Shown here piece by piece: positions 60,402-64,000 of a stretch of DNA of 64,000 nucleotides. Made by a program: the position numbers and the translations under genes. Positions within the stretch are counted from its first letter, which is position 1; every line of letters starts with the position of its first letter. Source of the DNA: Azophilus sp965220835 (GTDB taxonomy: Bacteria; Pseudomonadota; Gammaproteobacteria; Pseudomonadales; Azotimanducaceae). The notes under the pieces were generated by a model. That model did no database searches and was not told where the DNA came from. It worked only from the letters and a program-made list of their open reading frames with translations. Where the stretch lies: NCBI GenBank assembly GCA_965220835.1, contig OZ244842.1:3534001-3598000 (forward strand), read 5' to 3'.

Positions 60402-60493
60402 CGCGCAGCCCTCGTGTTCCTTGAGTTGGTGGTTGCCTGTGTGCGCCCGTGCGAGCTTCGTCACCGAGCGGCTGAATTGGACTGCCGGGGCCC

Positions 60494-61561
60494 CTAGCCG
60501 GCAGGTTCCGTGTTGAGCCGGGCGCACTCGGCGGCGAAGGTGATGGCCGCCTCATCGCCGCCGATGGTCAGCCCGGTAAGGCCGGCGTCCTCCCAAGCCC
60601 GGAAGCGCTGGCGGATGCGGGCCTTGGGGCCGACCAGCGCCCCTTGGTCAACGAACTCGTCAGGCACCGCCGCCGCCGCTTCATCCTTGCGCTTGGCCAA
60701 AAACAGCTCCTGAATCTTATCCGCCGCCTCGCCAAAGCCGCGCCGGACCATCATTTCCTTGTGGAAGTTCTTGTGGCGATGGCCCATGCCGCCAACGTAC
60801 AGGGCGATGTTGGGCTTCAGCCGGCCGAGCGCGGCCTGCACCGCGGCGCTTGAATCCTCAGTAATCATCACTTGGGTGCCCGCCTGGGCCTCAAAGTCCG
60901 CCCGGCTCTTGCCCGCCTTGGCCAACCCTTCGTCAATCCAATCCTGATAGAGGTGAGCGGACTCGGGAACGTAGCCCAAGGGCAGCCAGCCATCGGCGAT
61001 CTCGGCGGTCAGGCGCACGGTGGAGGCCATGCCCGTGCCGAGCCAAATGGGAATGTCCGGGTTCATGTGCAGGATTGACTTCAGCGGCTTGCCGACGCCC
61101 ATGGCGCCCGCCCCTTCGTAGGGCAGGCTGATCTCCTGGCCGTCATGGGTCACCGGCTCTTCGCGGGCCCAGATCTTTTTCATGATGCTCACGTAGTCCT
61201 TCAGGCGGTAGTAGGGCCGCCCCCAAGGCTGCCCGTACCAGCCCTCCACGATTTGCGGGCCGGATACGCCGATGCCGCAGATCACCCGGCTGTGGCCGTG
61301 GGAGCCGCCCGCCAGTTGATCCAGCGTGGCCATGGCCATGGCCGCGTTGGCGGGGGTGCGCCCGGCCAGCTGGATGACCGCCGTGCCGAGGCGGATGCGC
61401 TCGGTGTGTGCGGCGATGTAGGCCAGCGGCGTGATGGCGTCGGAGCCATAGGCCTCGGCGGTCCAGACCGAGTCGTAGCCAAGCCGTTCGGCGAGTTGCA
61501 CCTTCTTGATCGGCAGCGACAGGCCCGCCCCGGAATAGCCGAGCATTAGTCCGAGTTTCAT
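60494..61561 (-). CDS. LLM class F420-dependent oxidoreductase (Rv3520c-like)
   Basis: A 355-residue LLM enzyme: MKLGLMLGYSGAGLSLPIKKVQLAERLGYDSVWTAEAYGSDAITPLAYIAAHT is a hallmark of the mycobacterial F420-dependent Rv3520c-like group. RIRLGTAVIQLAGRTPANAAMAMATLDQLAGG and GVSGPQIVEGWYGQPWGRP follow. GGGGAG lies 5 nt before the ATG. It is probably the first gene of the unit with the two acyl-CoA ligases, which suggests an F420H2-dependent step on an acyl or isoprenoid-like substrate. Confidence 0.92.
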   Translation of the reverse strand: MKLGLMLGYSGAGLSLPIKKVQLAERLGYDSVWTAEAYGSDAITPLAYIAAHTERIRLGTAVIQLAGRTPANAAMAMATLDQLAGGSHGHSRVICGIGVSGPQIVEGWYGQPWGRPYYRLKDYVSIMKKIWAREEPVTHDGQEISLPYEGAGAMGVGKPLKSILHMNPDIPIWLGTGMASTVRLTAEIADGWLPLGYVPESAHLYQDWIDEGLAKAGKSRADFEAQAGTQVMITEDSSAAVQAALGRLKPNIALYVGGMGHRHKNFHKEMMVRRGFGEAADKIQELFLAKRKDEAAAAVPDEFVDQGALVGPKARIRQRFRAWEDAGLTGLTIGGDEAAITFAAECARLNTEPAG

Positions 61562-61639
61562 CAGTCTCCCCTCAATGCAAACGAGACAGCTGCGGCGCGC
61601 CAACTGGTCGTGTTCGCGCCGCTTGGACGGGGTATCTTC

Positions 61640-63442
61640 TCAAATGCCGCGGCCGTTTTGTATTGCCTGCTCGCGGTCGTCACCATTGGACGCATTGGCC
61701 AGCGCGTTCATGGCCTCATCCGTGGTGAAGAAGATGCGGCCGCTCAGCTCCTCGGGCAGCTTGGAGCGCTTGAGTTGCGCCATCACCGGCCACTTGACGT
61801 CCGACAGATGCAGCTCAACGCCCATTTGCTTGAGATTGTCGTTCAACCGGGCCAGCATCTCGACGCCGCTGACATCTATGATGTTGACCGCGCTGCAAAC
61901 CACCAGCACGTGCTGGGTGCCGTGGCGGCGGGCAATCAGCCGATGCAGCTTGTTCTCGATGTGATTGGCGTTGGCGAAGTAGATGTTCTCATCGATGCGC
62001 ACGGCGGTGACGTGGTCATGGGTCTCCACCTCGTGGCGGCGGGCGGCGCGGAAGCTCTCGGATTCGCCGATGCGCCCCACTACGGCGATGTGCGGGCGGC
62101 TGGAGCGGCGCACGAAGAAGGCGATGGACAGCAGCACGCCGACAATCAATCCGGTTTCCACGCCCAAGGCCAGCACCGTTGCCATGGTGACCAAGCCAGT
62201 CACGCCATCCTCCCGGTACAGCTTCCAGTGCCGGCTGATGGCCCCGAAGTCGATCAGGCCGATCACCGACACGATCACCACCGCCGCCAGGGTGGCTTGC
62301 GGGAGATTGGCGAACAGCGGCGTGAGGAAGAGCAGGGTCAGCAGAATCACGGCGGCGCAAACCAAGGAGCTCACCGGCGTGCGTGCGCCGGACTGATAGT
62401 TCAGGCTGCTGCGTGAGAAACTGCCCGCCACCGGGGTGGCGCCGCTGAATCCCGCCGCCAGGTTGGCGGCGCCAAGCGCCAGCAGCTCTTGGCCGCTGTC
62501 CAGGCGGGTGTGTTCCCGGTTGGCGAGCGACGTGCCGATGGTGTAGCTCTCAACGAAGGCGACCGCAGCGATCATCGCAGAGGACGGCATCAGTGCCAGC
62601 CACATCAAGGGGCTGAACGGCGGCAGCGTGAACTCCGGCAATCCGCCGGGCACTTCGCCGGCGGTGGCCACCCCAAAACCGGCGTCCAAATCCAGCGCCG
62701 TCACCAGCAGCGTGGCCAGCATCAGGGTCAACAACGGACCGGATTGGGCCACGAAGGGCGAGCCAGCGAGCTTGGGCCAAATCCTCCCCACCAACCTCGT
62801 GCCGTAGCGTGCGGCCGCCCATAGCAGCAGCAGGCTGCCGACGCCGAGAATCAGCGTGATGGCATGGAAGCCAAGGAAGTTCTGCAGCACGGCGAACAGT
62901 TCCGCGATGGGCAGGCCGTCCCGCTGTGCCGCTATGCCCGTCAAGGCGCTCAGTTGGCTGGCGATGATCAGGATGGCGGCGGCGTTGACGAAGCCGGTGA
63001 TGACCGGATGGCTCAGCAGGTGCACGACGCTGCCCATCTGGGTGAGCCGCAGCAGCAGCAGGAACAGGCCTGCCTCAAGGCAGATGACGGTGGCAACGCC
63101 AAGGTGATTGCCGCCATAGTCTGGGGCGTGGGTGCCAATCGCGGCTGCCACCATCAGCGCCGCCACCGCCGTGGGCCCCACCACCAAATGCCGGGACGAG
63201 CCCATCAAGGTGTAGAGCACCATCGGAACCAGGCAGGCGTAAAGGCCCGCCGATGGCGGCAACCCGGCCAAGTAGGCGTACGCCACGGCCTGGGGCACGG
63301 AGACCACGGCGACAATCAGCCCGGCGGTGAGGTCGCTGTTGAATGCCGTGCGGTCATAGCCCCGCAAAACCCGCAACAGAGGCACTTGGGCACGCCACCC
63401 ACGATCCGGATCGATGTGCCTCGCTGTGGGTTCATCCGCCAT
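61640..63442 (-). CDS. SulP family anion transporter with STAS domain
   Basis: A 600-residue inner-membrane transporter. The SulP entry motif is DLTAGLIVAVVSVPQAVAYAYLAGLPPSAGLYACLVPMVLYTLMGSSRHLVVGPTA. FSGATPVAGSFSRSSLNYQSGARTPVSSL and other helices complete 14 segments. A C-terminal STAS domain (about residues 470-580, containing VCSAVNIIDVSGVEMLARL) follows. Substrate may be sulfate, bicarbonate or dicarboxylates. The ATG at 63442 is preferred over an extension of 16 residues. Its upstream region is a hairpin array. Confidence 0.93.
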   Translation of the reverse strand: MADEPTARHIDPDRGWRAQVPLLRVLRGYDRTAFNSDLTAGLIVAVVSVPQAVAYAYLAGLPPSAGLYACLVPMVLYTLMGSSRHLVVGPTAVAALMVAAAIGTHAPDYGGNHLGVATVICLEAGLFLLLLRLTQMGSVVHLLSHPVITGFVNAAAILIIASQLSALTGIAAQRDGLPIAELFAVLQNFLGFHAITLILGVGSLLLLWAAARYGTRLVGRIWPKLAGSPFVAQSGPLLTLMLATLLVTALDLDAGFGVATAGEVPGGLPEFTLPPFSPLMWLALMPSSAMIAAVAFVESYTIGTSLANREHTRLDSGQELLALGAANLAAGFSGATPVAGSFSRSSLNYQSGARTPVSSLVCAAVILLTLLFLTPLFANLPQATLAAVVIVSVIGLIDFGAISRHWKLYREDGVTGLVTMATVLALGVETGLIVGVLLSIAFFVRRSSRPHIAVVGRIGESESFRAARRHEVETHDHVTAVRIDENIYFANANHIENKLHRLIARRHGTQHVLVVCSAVNIIDVSGVEMLARLNDNLKQMGVELHLSDVKWPVMAQLKRSKLPEELSGRIFFTTDEAMNALANASNGDDREQAIQNGRGI

Positions 63443-63573
63443 GATGCTGATTGTACTTGACTTTTTGGAGCCGAGTTCGCCCTCAAGCACTTTGCCGCCG
63501 GTCCACTGTCCCTGCTGGGCCCTAACCTGTCCCGCCTCAGCAACACACCGGACTCTCTCCTATTCAACGCTCT

Positions 63574-63743
63574 AGGAGTTTGGCGCCAGCCAAACTCCAA
63601 CGAACCGAAGGTTCGCTTTGGCACCAGCCAAACTCCAACGAACCGAAGGTTCGCTTTGGCACCAGCCAAACTCCAACGAACCGAAGGTTCGCTTTGGCAC
63701 CAGCCAAACTCCAACGAACTTTGGCCCCCTGGGCCAAAGTTCG
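63574..63743. repeat. 38-bp tandem hairpin array upstream of the SulP gene
   Basis: GTTCGCTTTGGCACCAGCC starts at 63611, 63649 and 63687, an exact 38-bp period, with a partial unit before. Each unit holds two perfect hairpins: TTTGGC-ACCA-GCCAAA and CGAACC-GAA-GGTTCG. The array ends in a perfect 13-bp stem at 63715-63743 (CGAACTTTGGCCC, loop CCT, then the complement). Positions 63576-63639 are the reverse-complement relative of 10349-10412. There are no unique spacers, so it is not a CRISPR. Confidence 0.92.
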
Positions 63744-64000
63744 CCTTTACAAATCCCCCCAATCCACCCTACCCTTGGCCGAGGCTTCGATCCCATGCGG
63801 GGACGGAGACCGCTGGCGCGCCATTGGGCGGCGCCGGCCACGCTTAGCAAGCGCCAGGACTTGATCCGCCTTGGAGGACAGGTACCCATGCAATTCGATG
63901 GCAACAGCCACTCACGCAGGGCTTCAGCGCGTCAATGCGCCTCTTGTGCACCGCCTGCAGTTCCAGGTCTTGGCCTCGTGCTCCAAACAAACCTCGGAGG
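63744..64000. other. Window edge: no gene assigned; one open frame from 63888
   Basis: Beyond the array, a plus-strand frame opens at ATG 63888 (MQFDGNSHSRRAS...) after GGAGGA about 10 nt upstream and runs off the window. It is 37 codons long with no recognisable family. Minus-strand frames also enter from the edge. I see too little to call either a gene. Confidence 0.35.

Noticed and set aside
63611..63724. CRISPR array
   Set aside because: The 38-bp units are directly contiguous, contain internal hairpins and have no unique spacers; no cas gene is in the window.

Overview
The window is about 64 kb of GC-rich chromosome (roughly 63-65 % G+C by eye) with tightly packed genes, many of them joined by 1-8 nt stop/start overlaps. 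The housekeeping set (MnmC C-terminus, TopA, Slt-type lytic transglycosylase, TatD, IbaG-MurA, PyrD class 2, GcvR, SerA) points to a gammaproteobacterium. Several genes are unusual for that class: a complete coenzyme F420 operon, three luciferase-like (LLM) oxidoreductases of F420-using types, a single-chain glycyl-tRNA synthetase and glucosylglycerate metabolism. Together with a carotenoid oxygenase, DUF3604, sodium:alanine and SulP transporters and acyl-CoA ligases, this suggests an uncultured marine or host-associated oligotroph. I cannot name the genus. No rRNA, tRNA, insertion sequence, prophage or CRISPR array was found.

Layout. 1-3.7 kb: end of mnmC, serA with a crotonase, and a CDF metal exporter. 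3.7-6.3 kb: an MFS gene flanked by two large non-coding repeat arrays. 6.3-10.1 kb: DyP peroxidase and topA. 10.1-10.5 kb: hairpin array. 10.5-14.7 kb: AGCS symporter, exported amidohydrolase, a poly-C spacer and a small membrane protein. 14.9-23.1 kb: slt-tatD, a Grx-like/C39-like divergent pair, and a coupled run rimJ-S9 peptidase-ddl followed by a DUF6998 gene. 23.2-27.6 kb: DUF1643, amt, double-VOC protein, pyrD. 27.8-30.8 kb: ibaG-murA-hisD. 30.8-35.3 kb: coiled-coil protein, CoA-transferase, methyltransferase, AhpD-like protein, carbonic anhydrase and an RHH protein. 35.4-40.2 kb: gcvR-glyS and DUF1499-DUF3604.

40.2-57.1 kb is the most distinctive part. A GAPDH-like protein with Ala in place of the catalytic Cys is coupled by 1 nt to a canonical GAPDH. 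After an LLM oxidoreductase, a GPH-type transporter, a carotenoid oxygenase and a second LLM enzyme comes npdG-cofE-cofD-cofC-cofGH (F420 reductase plus the recognised core F420 pathway). This is followed by a GH13_18 phosphorylase facing gpgS-gpgP (glucosylglycerate). 3-Phosphoglycerate links several of these: it is downstream of GAPDH, the substrate of SerA and GpgS, and a possible CofC substrate. The last part has two acyl-CoA ligases, a third LLM enzyme and a SulP transporter, ending in another hairpin array.

Intergenic spacers repeatedly carry arrays of short perfect hairpins (word, 3-4 nt loop, reverse complement) and minisatellites. Two copies 53 kb apart in opposite orientation are identical at 60 of 64 positions, and the four differences are exactly two compensating base-pair swaps, one in each of two stems. 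This is the clearest sign of something undescribed that can be read directly from the sequence.
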